Shown in pieces: positions 44,675 through 54,917 of a stretch of 64,000 bases of DNA. Position numbers and translations under genes: made by a program. The DNA lies in the NCBI GenBank assembly GCA_023622765.1, contig JAMNYO010000085.1, positions 62,001 to 126,000 of the forward strand, written 5' to 3'. The stretch is from Bacteroidota bacterium. GTDB taxonomy: Bacteria; Bacteroidota; Bacteroidia; Bacteroidales; Dysgonomonadaceae. The notes below the pieces were generated by a model, which had not been told where the DNA came from, searched no databases, and saw only the letters and a program-made list of their open reading frames with translations. Each line of letters begins with the position of its first letter. Within the stretch, counting starts at the first letter, position 1.

Positions 44675-46534
44675 ATGGAACCCTTTATAGTTTCTGCCAG
44701 GAAATACAGGCCCACCACCTTCAAGTCGGTGGTCGGCCAAGAAGCCCTTACCACCACGCTAAAGAACGCGATCGCGGGGAACAAGTTGGCGCACGCCTAC
44801 CTCTTCAGCGGCCCGCGCGGGGTGGGCAAAACCACCTGTGCCCGCATTTTCGCTAAAACGATCAACTGCTTAAACCCCGCTCCCGATCATGAGGCATGCA
44901 ACGCGTGCGAATCCTGCGTGGCCTTCAACGAGCAACGTTCCTACAATATCCATGAACTGGACGCGGCCTCTAACAACGGGGTGGACGATATCCGCTCGCT
45001 GATCGACCAGGTGCGCATCCCCCCTCAGATTGGCAAATACAAGGTCTACATCATCGACGAGGTACATATGCTCTCGCAGGCCGCTTTCAACTCATTCTTG
45101 AAAACGTTGGAAGAGCCACCTGCCCACGCCCTCTTTATCTTGGCCACCACGGAGAAGCAGAAGATCATCCCCACCATCTTATCTAGGTGCCAGGTGTATG
45201 ACTTTAACCGTATCCGGGTGAGCGACATCGTGTCGCACCTGCAACACGTGGCCGCACAAGAAGGGGTGCAGACAGAGCCAGAAGCGCTCAACGTGATCGC
45301 ACAGAAAGCGGACGGTGGCATGCGCGATGCGCTTTCCATCTTCGACCAAACAATTAGTTACACTGGAGGTAACGTCACCTACCAGTCGGTCATCGAAAAC
45401 CTGAACGTGCTTGATTACGAGTACTACTTCCGCCTTTCCGACGCGATCCTCGAAGGGAACGTGGTGGATACCCTCCTCACCCTGAATGACATTTTAAACC
45501 GCGGGTTCGAGGGGCAATACATCATTAGCGGGATCGCAACACACTTTAGGGACCTGCTTGTCAGCAAAGATCCTGCCACGGCTCAACTGCTGCAGATGGG
45601 CGCTTCCATTAGGAATCGGTACGCGGCTACCGCCCAACGATGCCCTACCGAGTTCCTCTACCGGGCTATCGAGCTCGCTAACGAGTGTGACCTCGATTAC
45701 CGTCTCAGCAAAAATAGGCGATTGCTGCTCGAGTTGACGCTTATCAAGCTGTGTCAGTTAACCGAGGGTAGCACACCGCACATGGGAGAAACGAACGAGA
45801 AGTTGAAACCCATCATTGTTCCCGACGAAACAAAAACCATGGCTCCCAAAGAGTCGAAAACTGTTGTTGGTAAAGTAAAAACCGTTACTTCCGAGCAAAA
45901 AAACGTCGTTGGTGAAGCAAAAGCCACTGCTAATAGCGCAGAGGTCGTTAAAAGTGATCCTAAATCTGAAACCACCATCCCCGAAGCAAAGGCAATCAGC
46001 GAAGAAGCAAAGGTTGTCAAAGGTGAAACAAAAGAGGTTGCAAAGAAAAAGAGCCTTTTCGATACCCAGATGGGCGTATCCATCGCATCGTTGGTTAGCG
46101 TGAACAGTGAAAAGGAGGGGGTGGGGACTAATAGAGAAGATGAACACGAGGTTCTCTCCACGACCAACGGTAACGATCGCTTTACCGAGCAGCAACTGGT
46201 AACAGCCTGGAAAGCGTACGCGGAACAGTTGGACAAGGAGAAGCTGCTGAAGAATACCATGACGCTCTATCTCCCCACAATGAAGGGTGACACGCTCTTT
46301 GAAGTGGCTGTCAACACGGAGTTAAACAAGCAGTACATCACGGACAACAGCGCCTCGATCCTCGCCTTTTTACGCGAGCAATTGAAGAACGATGACGTGT
46401 CGATGACGATTACCATAGCGGAGGGGGAAGCGATCAAGCGGCCGACTACCCCACGGGATATATTCAACGGCATGGCTGAACAAAACCCCTCGCTACAAAA
46501 ACTTTCCGATGAGTTCGGCCTGGAGTTAAGTTGA
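44675..46534 (+). CDS. dnaX: DNA polymerase III subunit gamma/tau
   Basis: A 619-residue clamp-loader ATPase. Walker A is GPRGVGKT; the four zinc-binding cysteines occur in the CLNPAPDHEACNACESC stretch; Walker B is VYIIDEVHML; the sensor 1 region is FILATTEKQKIIPTILSRC. Domain III ends near residue 375. A Lys/Glu/Val-rich low-complexity linker (encoded about 45790-46060) leads to the C-terminal domain that contacts the polymerase. The linker looks built from near-repeats (SKTVVGKVKTV, EAKAISEEAKVV). No obvious A-run shift site for a short gamma form was found. Confidence 0.97.
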   Translation: MEPFIVSARKYRPTTFKSVVGQEALTTTLKNAIAGNKLAHAYLFSGPRGVGKTTCARIFAKTINCLNPAPDHEACNACESCVAFNEQRSYNIHELDAASNNGVDDIRSLIDQVRIPPQIGKYKVYIIDEVHMLSQAAFNSFLKTLEEPPAHALFILATTEKQKIIPTILSRCQVYDFNRIRVSDIVSHLQHVAAQEGVQTEPEALNVIAQKADGGMRDALSIFDQTISYTGGNVTYQSVIENLNVLDYEYYFRLSDAILEGNVVDTLLTLNDILNRGFEGQYIISGIATHFRDLLVSKDPATAQLLQMGASIRNRYAATAQRCPTEFLYRAIELANECDLDYRLSKNRRLLLELTLIKLCQLTEGSTPHMGETNEKLKPIIVPDETKTMAPKESKTVVGKVKTVTSEQKNVVGEAKATANSAEVVKSDPKSETTIPEAKAISEEAKVVKGETKEVAKKKSLFDTQMGVSIASLVSVNSEKEGVGTNREDEHEVLSTTNGNDRFTEQQLVTAWKAYAEQLDKEKLLKNTMTLYLPTMKGDTLFEVAVNTELNKQYITDNSASILAFLREQLKNDDVSMTITIAEGEAIKRPTTPRDIFNGMAEQNPSLQKLSDEFGLELS

Positions 46535-46540
46535 CTCCCA

Positions 46541-48085
46541 TCACCTCGCCCACCTATCGCTATCCAAATTTCGATAATTGATGGCCTCCGCTAGGTGTGT
46601 GGACAAGATTCGGTCGCTCCCCTCCAGGTCGGCAATGGTGCGTGACACCTTTAGTATCCGGTCATACGCACGCGCTGATAAAGAACGTCGCTCCATGGCC
46701 AGGCGTAGCAACGCCAATCCCTGCTCATCGGGCACGGCGTATTTCCTCAGTAGCCGCCCGCTCATTTGCGCGTTACAAAAAACCCCTTTCGTCTTCTCCT
46801 TTGCGAACCGACGGGATTGAATGGCCCGTGCATTGACGACCCTTTCCCGGATATCGGCACTGGGTTCGGCAGGTGTTTTATCGGCCATTTTATCGAACGG
46901 TACCGGTACTATCTCCACCTGTATATCCACCCGGTCGAGAAGGGGGCCCGATATCCTGTTCAGGTAGGAGTAAACCGTCCCGGGCGTGCAGACACATTCC
47001 CGGGTGGGGTGGTTGTAATAGCCGCACGGGCAAGGGTTCATAGCGGCGACCAGTATAAAGCTCGCCGGGTATTCCACGGTGTATCTTGCCCTCGACACGG
47101 TAATCTTTCTATCCTCCAGGGGCTGCCGCATCACCTCGAGGACGTTCCGATTGTATTCGGGTAGTTCATCTAGGAAGAGAACCCCGTTATGCGCCAGGCT
47201 AATCTCCCCCGGTTGCGGTACGGCACCACCACCCACCATGGCCACGTTGCTGATGGTGTGGTGGGGGGAACGAAAGGGACGACGTGTCATCAACGATGTA
47301 GCCAGTCCAGTTCGCCCCGCAACGCTATGCACTTTAGTCGTCTCGATGGTCTCCTCCAGCGTTAACGGCGGCAAAATGGAGGGCATCCGCTTGGCCATCA
47401 TCGACTTCCCGGAACCGGGCGCACCCACCATGATGATGTTATGGCCCCCAGCCGCTGCCACCTCTAGGGCACGCTTCACGTTCTCCTGCCCCTTCACCTC
47501 AGAGAAGTCGAACTCAAACGAGAATTTCTCTCGATTCAACTCCTCCTGTAGGTCAATCACCGTGGGTTCCAACGATGCCTCGCCGTTCAAAAAATCGACC
47601 ACCTCCCGGATGGTTCTCACCCCGTAGACCTCCAGCCCCTCCACCACGGCAGCCTCTTTCACGTTTTCCGAGGGGAGGATAAACCCCTTAAAACCACTCT
47701 CTTTCGCCATAAGGGCCATGGAGAGTGCCCCCTTGAGCGGCAGGACGCTCCCATCGAGCGAAAGCTCCCCCATCAGTAGGTATTGATCGAGCTGGCTTGT
47801 ATCTACTGACCCCGAGGCGGCCAGGATGCCCACCGCCAACGGCAGGTCGTATGCCGATCCCTCTTTCCGGATATCGGCGGGTGACATGTTGATAACAATC
47901 TGCTGCCGCGGAAACTTCAACCCATTCACTTGAATGGCCGACACGATTCGCTCGTGGCTCTCCTTCACGGAGGCATCCGGCAACCCTACCAGGAGAAAAC
48001 GAATCCCCCGGGAGCAGTTCACCTCTATGGTTATCAGCGTGGCTTCTATCCCTTGTACAGCAGCCCCAAACACTTTGACCAACAT
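46541..48085 (-). CDS. YifB/ComM-family Mg-chelatase-like AAA+ ATPase
   Basis: A 514-residue protein with an N-terminal Lon-protease-like domain (VGLPDASVKESHERI; INMSPADIRKEGSAYDLPLA), an AAA+ core (Walker A VGAPGSGKS at about 218-227; Walker B GVLFLDELPEYN) and a C-terminal Mg_chelatase_C domain. CPCGYYNHPTRECVC holds the conserved cysteines. Relatives (ComM) drive branch migration during natural transformation. It begins 12 bp after the lipoprotein gene upstream, so they are co-transcribed; its end is 6 bp from the end of dnaX. Confidence 0.95.
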   Translation of the reverse strand: MLVKVFGAAVQGIEATLITIEVNCSRGIRFLLVGLPDASVKESHERIVSAIQVNGLKFPRQQIVINMSPADIRKEGSAYDLPLAVGILAASGSVDTSQLDQYLLMGELSLDGSVLPLKGALSMALMAKESGFKGFILPSENVKEAAVVEGLEVYGVRTIREVVDFLNGEASLEPTVIDLQEELNREKFSFEFDFSEVKGQENVKRALEVAAAGGHNIIMVGAPGSGKSMMAKRMPSILPPLTLEETIETTKVHSVAGRTGLATSLMTRRPFRSPHHTISNVAMVGGGAVPQPGEISLAHNGVLFLDELPEYNRNVLEVMRQPLEDRKITVSRARYTVEYPASFILVAAMNPCPCGYYNHPTRECVCTPGTVYSYLNRISGPLLDRVDIQVEIVPVPFDKMADKTPAEPSADIRERVVNARAIQSRRFAKEKTKGVFCNAQMSGRLLRKYAVPDEQGLALLRLAMERRSLSARAYDRILKVSRTIADLEGSDRILSTHLAEAINYRNLDSDRWAR

Positions 48086-48097
48086 CGGCTTCCCGTT

Positions 48098-49234
48098 TTA
48101 TCCTATATCAGCGATAGTCTCTTCTTCAGTCCGTTTCTTTATTTCATCGACGATTCCCTGTGCAGCGATATTCCTTACTTGAATCGTCCTGTCGGGAGAG
48201 ATTAACACGTTAAATGGCACGTATTGCACGTTGAAGTTGTTCACGATATCGGCTCCCCAGCCCCGTTCCTCCGTCACCACCGTCCAGGGGATAGAGTCAC
48301 CCTCCACGTACTCCACCGGGTAGTTATTGGTATCGATATAAACGGTTATAAACTGCACGCTATCCTCGTCTAGCTCCTCGTATGCCTGCTTTAACAACGC
48401 CACGGTCTCCCTCGACTCAACGCCCGCCGAGGAGATAAAAGAGAGGACCAGGTATTTACCCGAAAAATCGTACGAGCGGATCGCGTTCCCCTCCTCATCC
48501 TCCAACTGGAAGTAAGGTGCAGTGGCTCCCTCCGCGGAGCGGTTCAACTTCTCCGAGTAGGAGGTGAGACGGGCAGCCAGTTCGGTTCGCTTGACATCCC
48601 CCTCCAGGTATCCCAACACCCTCTCCAGAGCGCTCGGGTTATCGCTATTCGTGAAAAAGTTGCTAATCAAGATCAGGCTCGACAACTTGGAGGGATTCTC
48701 CATAATATACTCTTCGGCACCTACCGTTATCTCGTGATTCAGCACGTTTAGTTTCCCCATCTCCTCTTGACGATTGGTTGAGGTATTGAGGGTAGTATCC
48801 ATGCCATTGTCACCTCGGATTTTCACGAGCAACTGTCCCCGCTTTTTCAAAAGCTCCTCGTAGTTTATCTTGAAAGCGGTCAGGTCGTCATTCACCTCGT
48901 TCCCGTTAATCCGAATCAAGTCGGGGTACATCGCGTCACCCTTCACCGTCAGCTTCTGATCCCGGTCGGCAAACACCACGGTAGAGGCCTCGTAATCATT
49001 TAGGTAAATTGAAAAGGCGGTAAGTGTATCAACTTGAGTCCGGAAACTAAACCTACCCTTTTTATCTACGTGAATGGTATCTACTTCCAGCGTATCTTCC
49101 GCGAGGTGGGCCGCCAATAGGTAGGGTGCTTCCAGGTTTGCGATTTCTCCCTTTATCCAACCTCCCTTCTCTCTACATGATACTAAGCTCCATAGCATGA
49201 AGCAAGCTATCATCCCTAAGAAATATTTTGTCAT
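48098..49234 (-). CDS. DUF4369/TlpA-like lipoprotein without CxxC
   Basis: A 378-residue lipoprotein (lipobox SLVSC). Residues about 25-120 look like DUF4369 (ADRDQKLTVKGD), common before thioredoxin domains. The C-terminal part has the redoxin fold: APYFQLEDEEGNAIRSYDFSGKYLVLSF, then ISSAGVESRE in place of the CxxC segment, and VQYVPFNVLISPD at the cis-Pro. So it is a second redox-inactive relative in this stretch. A strong promoter lies upstream (49284-49314). Confidence 0.82.
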   Translation of the reverse strand: MTKYFLGMIACFMLWSLVSCREKGGWIKGEIANLEAPYLLAAHLAEDTLEVDTIHVDKKGRFSFRTQVDTLTAFSIYLNDYEASTVVFADRDQKLTVKGDAMYPDLIRINGNEVNDDLTAFKINYEELLKKRGQLLVKIRGDNGMDTTLNTSTNRQEEMGKLNVLNHEITVGAEEYIMENPSKLSSLILISNFFTNSDNPSALERVLGYLEGDVKRTELAARLTSYSEKLNRSAEGATAPYFQLEDEEGNAIRSYDFSGKYLVLSFISSAGVESRETVALLKQAYEELDEDSVQFITVYIDTNNYPVEYVEGDSIPWTVVTEERGWGADIVNNFNVQYVPFNVLISPDRTIQVRNIAAQGIVDEIKKRTEEETIADIG

Positions 49235-49283
49235 AGCCGATAAACTTTTAACCCGAATAAACGCTTTACACGCTTTGAGCGAA

Positions 49284-49314
49284 CAAAGGTATTCTTATTT
49301 TTTTAAATATTCAA
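49284..49314 (-). promoter_or_regulatory. Promoter of the DUF4369 lipoprotein-yifB unit
   Basis: On the minus strand TTG (49314-49312), a 20-bp spacer and TACCTTTG (49291-49284) fit the Bacteroidota consensus well, about 50 bp before the ATG at 49234. Confidence 0.55.
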
Positions 49315-49362
49315 TGATTTTCACATTTATTTGTCAGATTTTATCGTTTCAATATAAATACG

Positions 49363-49370
49363 TAGCTTTG
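49363..49370 (+). promoter_or_regulatory. Promoter -7 element (TAGCTTTG) of the GT2 gene
   Basis: A full TAnnTTTG match 23 bp before the ATG at 49394, giving a short leader. Together with the opposite promoter at 49284-49314 it makes a divergent pair. Confidence 0.45.
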
Positions 49371-49393
49371 CGGTATATAAAAACTAAACGGCC

Positions 49394-50383
49394 ATGTTTT
49401 TCTCCATCGTTATCCCTGTGTACAATCGTCCCGACGAGGTGGACGAACTACTCTCCAGCCTTTGTGATCAGAGGCACAAACAGTTCGAGGTGGTCATCGT
49501 GGAGGATGGTTCTACCCACGATTGCTGCTCCATAGTGGAGAAGTATTGCGATCGGCTCGCCATCCACTACATCGAGAAACCTAACTCGGGACCCGGCTTA
49601 TCCCGCAACGTCGGTGCTTCGGAAGCGCGGTACGACTACCTTATCTTCTTTGATTCTGACTGTATCATCCCCCCTGGCTACCTGGAGGAGGTGACCCGTT
49701 TTCTCGCGGTGACTCCCGTGGACGCGTACGGTGGCCCCGATGCGGCCATGCCTGCCTTCACCACCGTGCAGAAAGCAATCAACTACGCCATGACCTCTTT
49801 CCTCACCACGGGCGGTATTCGGGGGCGACGGAAATCGCTGGACAGGTTCCTGCCCCGCGGGTTCAACATGGGCGTCACCAAGGCTGCCTACAGTGCGGTG
49901 GGCGGTTACCGCGCCATGAGGTTCGGGGAGGATATCGACCTAAGCCTTCGCCTCCTCTCGGCGGGCTACGTTACCGCATTGATTCCCGATGCACACGTCT
50001 ACCACAAGCGGCGCACTACCTACAAGCAATTTTTCAAACAGGTGTACAACTTCGGCATCGCCCGCATCAACCTCCACCTGCTGCATCCCGGGTCGATGAA
50101 AGCGGTGCATACCCTGCCCGCCCTCTTTGTCATTGGCATGGCGCTCCTGCTTATCCTATCCATTTTTTACCCAGTACTACTATGGGTACCGATTGGCTAC
50201 TCCCTCCTTCTCTTCCTGGACTCCCTGTTTAGAAACCGATCGGTGAAGGTAGCCCTTCACAGCATCATCGCGTCTTGGATACAGTTAATCGGTTACGGAA
50301 GTGGCTTTCTGGTCGCCGCCTGGAAGCGGCTTGTTCGCCGCAAAGGGGAATTTAGCGCCTTCGTTAAAAGGTTTTACGAGTGA
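49394..50383 (+). CDS. Family 2 glycosyltransferase, membrane-attached
   Basis: A 329-residue GT-A enzyme. It begins FFSIVIPVYNRPDEVDELL; VIVEDGSTHDC is the nucleotide-sugar loop, FFDSDCIIP carries the DxD metal motif, and FGEDIDLSLRLL is the acceptor-side ED motif. Two or three hydrophobic segments near the C-terminus (LFVIGMALLLILSIFYPVLL onward) anchor it to the inner membrane. It probably adds a sugar to a lipid-linked surface polysaccharide, but no polysaccharide cluster is adjacent. Confidence 0.93.
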   Translation: MFFSIVIPVYNRPDEVDELLSSLCDQRHKQFEVVIVEDGSTHDCCSIVEKYCDRLAIHYIEKPNSGPGLSRNVGASEARYDYLIFFDSDCIIPPGYLEEVTRFLAVTPVDAYGGPDAAMPAFTTVQKAINYAMTSFLTTGGIRGRRKSLDRFLPRGFNMGVTKAAYSAVGGYRAMRFGEDIDLSLRLLSAGYVTALIPDAHVYHKRRTTYKQFFKQVYNFGIARINLHLLHPGSMKAVHTLPALFVIGMALLLILSIFYPVLLWVPIGYSLLLFLDSLFRNRSVKVALHSIIASWIQLIGYGSGFLVAAWKRLVRRKGEFSAFVKRFYE

Positions 50384-50507
50384 GCGAGAGTTACTCCTTC
50401 TGCAAGAAATTTCACGAGTAACTACACGTTGCGCTTTACTTCGAGTGATCTCCTTCCGCTTTCACAAGCAGCAGGGTAAGTATCGGGTAAGCGCGATGTC
50501 TACCGGG

Positions 50508-51167
50508 CTACAACTTCTCACCGTAAGCCAAATCTCCCGCGTCGCCAATACCTGGAACGATATATGACGCATCGTTTAACTCCGGATCGACCACGGCGGT
50601 CCAGATGGTGGTCTTATCGTCTGGGAAGTTCCGCTTACAGTAGTCGATGGCTTGCTGGCTCGCGACAATCGTGGCGATATGGATGTGACGCGGGGTTCCT
50701 TTCGTAAGCAATGCCCTGTAGGTTAACTCCATACTGCTACCGGTCGCCAGCATCGGGTCGGCCAAAATCAGCGTCTTCCCCTCGATGGAAGGGGAGGCGA
50801 TGTACTCGATATGAATGTCGAACGATTGGTGCCCCGTCTCCTTGTACTTCCTGTAAGCTGAAACGAAGGCATTACCCGCGCCGTCAAAGTAATTCAACAA
50901 CCCGTGATGGAACGGGACTCCCGCCCGCAGGATAGCGGCGATCACCACCTCTTCGTCCAGCACGTTCACTTCTGCCACGTCAAGCGGCGTGTTCACCGTG
51001 ATTTTCTTGTAAGCAAGCGTTTTACTGATTTCGTACGCCATGATCTCGCCAATTCTCTCCAGGTTCCTGCGGAACCGCAACCGATCACCCTGTATGGTTA
51101 TATCCCTGATTTCACGGATATAGGAGCTGAGCAGCGAGCTTTCCTCCGAAAAATTGTACAGTTTCAT
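50508..51167 (-). CDS. upp: Uracil phosphoribosyltransferase
   Basis: A 219-residue salvage enzyme making UMP from uracil and PRPP. The PRPP loop is ILADPMLATGSSM and the uracil-binding end is SYIVPGIGDAGDLAYG. Full length with a normal start. A -7 box on the minus strand (TATCTTTG, 51204-51197) lies 30 bp upstream. Confidence 0.97.
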   Translation of the reverse strand: MKLYNFSEESSLLSSYIREIRDITIQGDRLRFRRNLERIGEIMAYEISKTLAYKKITVNTPLDVAEVNVLDEEVVIAAILRAGVPFHHGLLNYFDGAGNAFVSAYRKYKETGHQSFDIHIEYIASPSIEGKTLILADPMLATGSSMELTYRALLTKGTPRHIHIATIVASQQAIDYCKRNFPDDKTTIWTAVVDPELNDASYIVPGIGDAGDLAYGEKL

Positions 51168-51517
51168 GCCCCTCTTTGATTACTATTTTCGAAAAGCAAA
51201 GATACCATTTTTCCCCTCTTCCTTGAACATTTTACCCCCTTTTTTGTTGTGATGATTGGTTTTTTATTAGAAGGGGTCAAACACTCCAGGAGGTGATAGA
51301 CTTTTCGCGTGCACGTACCTTTTCGGCCAAACGTGCGATTGTTCGTTAATCACGGTCGCATCTCCAAAAAATCAACCAATTAAGGAATTATTGCTTTAAT
51401 TGTTTCGAGGGTTTACGGATTTTGATTACTTTTGTGACCAGTTTTTCAAGGTTATCACGCAATCCAAATACGCACATAACAAATAGGCATTCATACAAAA
51501 ACCCAAATTATTCAACA
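51168..51517. promoter_or_regulatory. Divergent promoter region between upp and pckA
   Basis: This 350-bp gap holds TATCTTTG on the minus strand (51204-51197) for upp, and TACTTTTG on the plus strand (51427-51434) for pckA with a TTG at 51400-51402 (24 bp upstream of it). The pckA leader would be about 75 nt. An upstream in-frame ATG at 51422 lies within this promoter and is not a start. Nothing else is seen in the gap. Confidence 0.5.
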
Positions 51518-53110
51518 ATGGTTACATTAGATTTAAACAAGTATGGTATCTCGGGCGATTTTGAGGTCGTCCATAACCCATCTTACGAGACCCTCTTTCA
51601 GGATGAGATGAATCCCGAAAACGAAGGGTTCGAGAAAGCCAAACTAACAAAATGCGGTGCTACTGCCGTTTATACCGGTAAGTTCACCGGACGATCTCCC
51701 AAGGATAAATTCTTCGTAATGGACGATGTGTCCCGCGACACCCTTTGGTGGGACGGCACCATCAACCGCCCCTGCACGAAAGAGGCGTTTGATTACTGCA
51801 AGGACCGCGTTACCCAACAACTCTCCAAGGCAAAGAAAATCTACGTGGTGGACACCTTCTGCGGGACGAACGCCGATACTCGGCTGAAGGTTCGTTTCGT
51901 GATGGAGGTTGCTTGGCAGGCTCACTTCGTGACCAATATGTTCATTCGTCCCTCACATTACGAATTAAGCCGTTACGGTGAGCCCGACTTCGTCAGCCTA
52001 AATGGGTCCAAGACCACCAACGACAGGTGGCAGGAACACGGCCTGAACTCTGAGAACTTCACCCTGTTCGATTTGACCCGGAAGATGCAGGTGATTGGTG
52101 GCACTTGGTACGGTGGTGAAATGAAGAAAGGAATCTTCGCGCTTATGAACTACTATTTACCGTTAAAGGGTATTGCCTCCATGCACTGCTCGGCCAACGT
52201 GGGAGAAGAAGGTGACGTGGCCATATTCTTCGGCCTTTCGGGCACCGGCAAGACGACCCTGTCGGCCGACCCGAAGCGTTACCTGATTGGTGACGACGAG
52301 CATGGCTGGGATGAGCACGGCATCTTCAACTACGAGGGAGGATGCTACGCGAAGGTGATTAACCTTAGTCAAGAGAACGAACCTGACATCTGGCGTGCTA
52401 TTCGCCGCGACGCGCTACTGGAGAACGTGACGGTGGACGACGAGGGGAACATCGACTATTCAGATGGTTCCACCACCGAGAACACCCGCGTATCCTACCC
52501 CATTACCCATATCAGCAAGATCGTGCTGCCCTCACGCGCCGGTCACGCGAAAAAAATCATCTACCTCTCCGCGGACGCTTTCGGCGTGTTGCCTCCCGTA
52601 TCCATCCTGGACGATAACCAGGCACAGTACCACTTCCTCTGCGGATTCACCTCCAAGCTGGCAGGTACTGAACGCGGTATCACTGAACCAGTACCCTCTT
52701 TCTCTCCGGCGTTCGGAGAAGCTTTTCTAACGCTTCACCCCACGGTGTACGCGAAACGGCTCGTTGAGAGGATGAACAAATACAACGCGAAAGCCTACTT
52801 GGTAAACACCGGTTGGAACGGGACCGGAAAGCGCATCTCGCTGAAAGATACCCGTGCCATTATCGATGCTATCCTCGACGGCTCTATTGATAAGGTTGAG
52901 ACAAAGCATATCCCTATTATGAACCTCACCGCGCCGGTTAAGCTGGATGGCGTTTCGGATATCCTTGACCCGCGTACCACGTATGCCGACCCGAGCGAGT
53001 GGGAAACGAAGGCACGGAAGTTGGCCGGTATGTACATCGAGAACTTCAAGCAGTACGCCGATAACGATGCTGCTAAGGCATTAATCCCGTCGGGACCGCA
53101 ACTCGATTAA
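51518..53110 (+). CDS. pckA: Phosphoenolpyruvate carboxykinase (ATP)
   Basis: A 530-residue enzyme interconverting oxaloacetate + ATP and PEP + CO2 + ADP; in fermentative Bacteroidota it mostly fixes CO2 towards succinate. The kinase loop is [13 protein letters not shown], with [22 protein letters not shown] (metal-binding region) and [12 protein letters not shown] near the N-terminus. Start at 51518 ([10 protein letters not shown]) is chosen from the family length and the promoter position. A strong terminator follows. Confidence 0.98.
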   Translation: MVTLDLNKYGISGDFEVVHNPSYETLFQDEMNPENEGFEKAKLTKCGATAVYTGKFTGRSPKDKFFVMDDVSRDTLWWDGTINRPCTKEAFDYCKDRVTQQLSKAKKIYVVDTFCGTNADTRLKVRFVMEVAWQAHFVTNMFIRPSHYELSRYGEPDFVSLNGSKTTNDRWQEHGLNSENFTLFDLTRKMQVIGGTWYGGEMKKGIFALMNYYLPLKGIASMHCSANVGEEGDVAIFFGLSGTGKTTLSADPKRYLIGDDEHGWDEHGIFNYEGGCYAKVINLSQENEPDIWRAIRRDALLENVTVDDEGNIDYSDGSTTENTRVSYPITHISKIVLPSRAGHAKKIIYLSADAFGVLPPVSILDDNQAQYHFLCGFTSKLAGTERGITEPVPSFSPAFGEAFLTLHPTVYAKRLVERMNKYNAKAYLVNTGWNGTGKRISLKDTRAIIDAILDGSIDKVETKHIPIMNLTAPVKLDGVSDILDPRTTYADPSEWETKARKLAGMYIENFKQYADNDAAKALIPSGPQLD

Positions 53111-53274
53111 CCGGTACTTTTGAACATTAGAATGTTTTTCAAGATAAAAAATCATTACTTTTGACTATTATACCAACATTCGACTTTCACTTTTACTTGT
53201 TCTGTTTTTACCTGCAAGTTTGAAAGCATAAAACGGTAACAATAAAACTTCACGCGAAAGTTGAGTTATTTAAT

Positions 53275-53310
53275 AATAAGCCTGCTTCGAGTATTTGAAG
53301 CAGGCTTATT
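53275..53310 (+). terminator. Terminator downstream of pckA
   Basis: A perfect 14-bp stem (53275-53288 with 53297-53310), 8-base loop, and an AT-rich tail. It is 165 bp after the stop, and by symmetry could also stop traffic from the minus-strand gene beyond. The rest of the 380-bp gap 53111-53490 shows no gene. Confidence 0.85.
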
Positions 53311-53490
53311 TAATAGCAACACCTTTTTGCCTACACAAGTACCACATCATCTACTTGCAGTACCATCATGCATTCCATTCAATGATTTACACTACCAACT
53401 GGATAGAGCACCTCAATAGGGTTATTTGCCGGACGTCTTTTGTAAAGTAAAATGTTCTACCGCCATAAAAATTGAATTGACAGTAATGCT

Positions 53491-54867
53491 TTAGTTTTTA
53501 AGATCAATCCTCACCAAATCTTCTATAATTTTGCCATCGTGTTCAAATCTTCCCAACGTGTAGATGTCGTTGTTGTTTCCCAAGGCAATCGAATTGACAT
53601 ACGTTGGGAACGTTCCATCCTCGAAGAAAATGGGACCCAGATCCCTGTATTCCCTTTTCGGGATGTTGTAAGTAACCAGATGGAGGTGCTCCAATCCTTT
53701 TGCCGCTCCCATATTAATCTTATCCAACCCGGCGACCCTTTTCCCATCCTTGTAGATGGGTGCTCCCGTCAGGTAAAAGATGGTACCCTCCTGATTGATC
53801 TGGAACCCCAAATACCCGTAACTGAACTGGTCGAACATCCCGCTTCTCTTGGACGGTTCGGAAGTAATCCTGTCCAACACTTCCACTTTTTTAGCCACCG
53901 GGTCAAAGGAGAAGAGGTAACCGGAGTTGCCATGCACACCGTACGCCTTGTTTTCGGGTGCATACCAATAAATCTTGCGCCAATTGTACCCCATGCTGCC
54001 GGCATCCGATGGATCATACTTACCAAAATAGTCGATCCGCAGATCCACTCCTTCCACCAGTCGTGGAGCATCCTGTTCTGGATGATAATAATAGATATCG
54101 CCGTCGGCCGTAGAGTAATACATGTTGCCATCCCGCGGATCCACGAATATAGAGCGACAGATCACCCGGAAGTTCTCGGTTCCCAGCCCGGTTTCACCCC
54201 CTCTTGATACCGGTCCCAGGTTCTTGAGGGAGCCGCTGTTCAAGTCATAATCAATCAAGAATCCTTTCGGCCAGGTAAGCCCATACAGATGTCCCCGCTC
54301 TGCATCCATGGTCATCGTGATGATCCCCTCGGGAGCCAGCGCCAGGTCATGTATTTCTCCGGTTTTCATATCATAATAGAGAAAATGTCCTCCGGGATAG
54401 AGTTTGTACCCTTCGGGAGCTACTACCGGCACGTTCTCGGCACCGTCAATCATCTGGTAATAACCAATATGAGTAGCAAAATAAAGTTTATTGTCATGCT
54501 CGTAAAACTCAACGTGACTTTTCCCCTGGGCAATGAATTTTTCTGCCTTTTCTCCCAAAGCGTCGGAAAGATCGGCAATAAACTCAGTCTTGTCCGATTG
54601 CGGATCGTAGCGGTAAAACTGCCCTCCCACATCATGACGGGTAGAAGAGAGCACGTAATATATCTTCCCGTCACTAGCGGGAGAAATGGCATTATAGGTG
54701 TCGTGCGCATCGGCAAAACCGGAAAAATAACGCCGGGCGATCATTGTATCAGGTACGAGTGCCGATGCATTATCATCGGAAATTTTTTGCTCCTTGGGCG
54801 CATGGCATTGAACCAAAACCAGCAAAAAGATGGGCAACAACGTTGCCGATAAAATAAATTTTCTCAT
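53491..54867 (-). CDS. Lipoprotein with beta-propeller-like repeats, function unknown
   Basis: A 458-residue lipoprotein (lipobox VLVQC). Blade-like repeats occur through the sequence: SDGKIYYVLSS with GGQFYRYDP, DNKLYFATHIGYY, RGHLYGLTWPKGFLIDYDLNSGSL, DGNMYYSTADGDIYYYHP, NSGYLFSFDP, EGTIFYLTGAPIY and NNDIYTLGRFEHDG. That spacing fits a seven-bladed propeller of the kind found in PUL-linked or carbohydrate-processing proteins. No catalytic motif is certain. A -7 box lies upstream (54925-54918). Confidence 0.7.
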   Translation of the reverse strand: MRKFILSATLLPIFLLVLVQCHAPKEQKISDDNASALVPDTMIARRYFSGFADAHDTYNAISPASDGKIYYVLSSTRHDVGGQFYRYDPQSDKTEFIADLSDALGEKAEKFIAQGKSHVEFYEHDNKLYFATHIGYYQMIDGAENVPVVAPEGYKLYPGGHFLYYDMKTGEIHDLALAPEGIITMTMDAERGHLYGLTWPKGFLIDYDLNSGSLKNLGPVSRGGETGLGTENFRVICRSIFVDPRDGNMYYSTADGDIYYYHPEQDAPRLVEGVDLRIDYFGKYDPSDAGSMGYNWRKIYWYAPENKAYGVHGNSGYLFSFDPVAKKVEVLDRITSEPSKRSGMFDQFSYGYLGFQINQEGTIFYLTGAPIYKDGKRVAGLDKINMGAAKGLEHLHLVTYNIPKREYRDLGPIFFEDGTFPTYVNSIALGNNNDIYTLGRFEHDGKIIEDLVRIDLKN

Positions 54868-54917
54868 GACTTTTATTTTTAATGATTGTTATTGTTCTAT
54901 TTGGGCATACCCCATTA

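Noticed and set aside
53311-53490. Small frame of 14 codons after the propeller lipoprotein gene
   Set aside because: Too short and without support from conservation or context.
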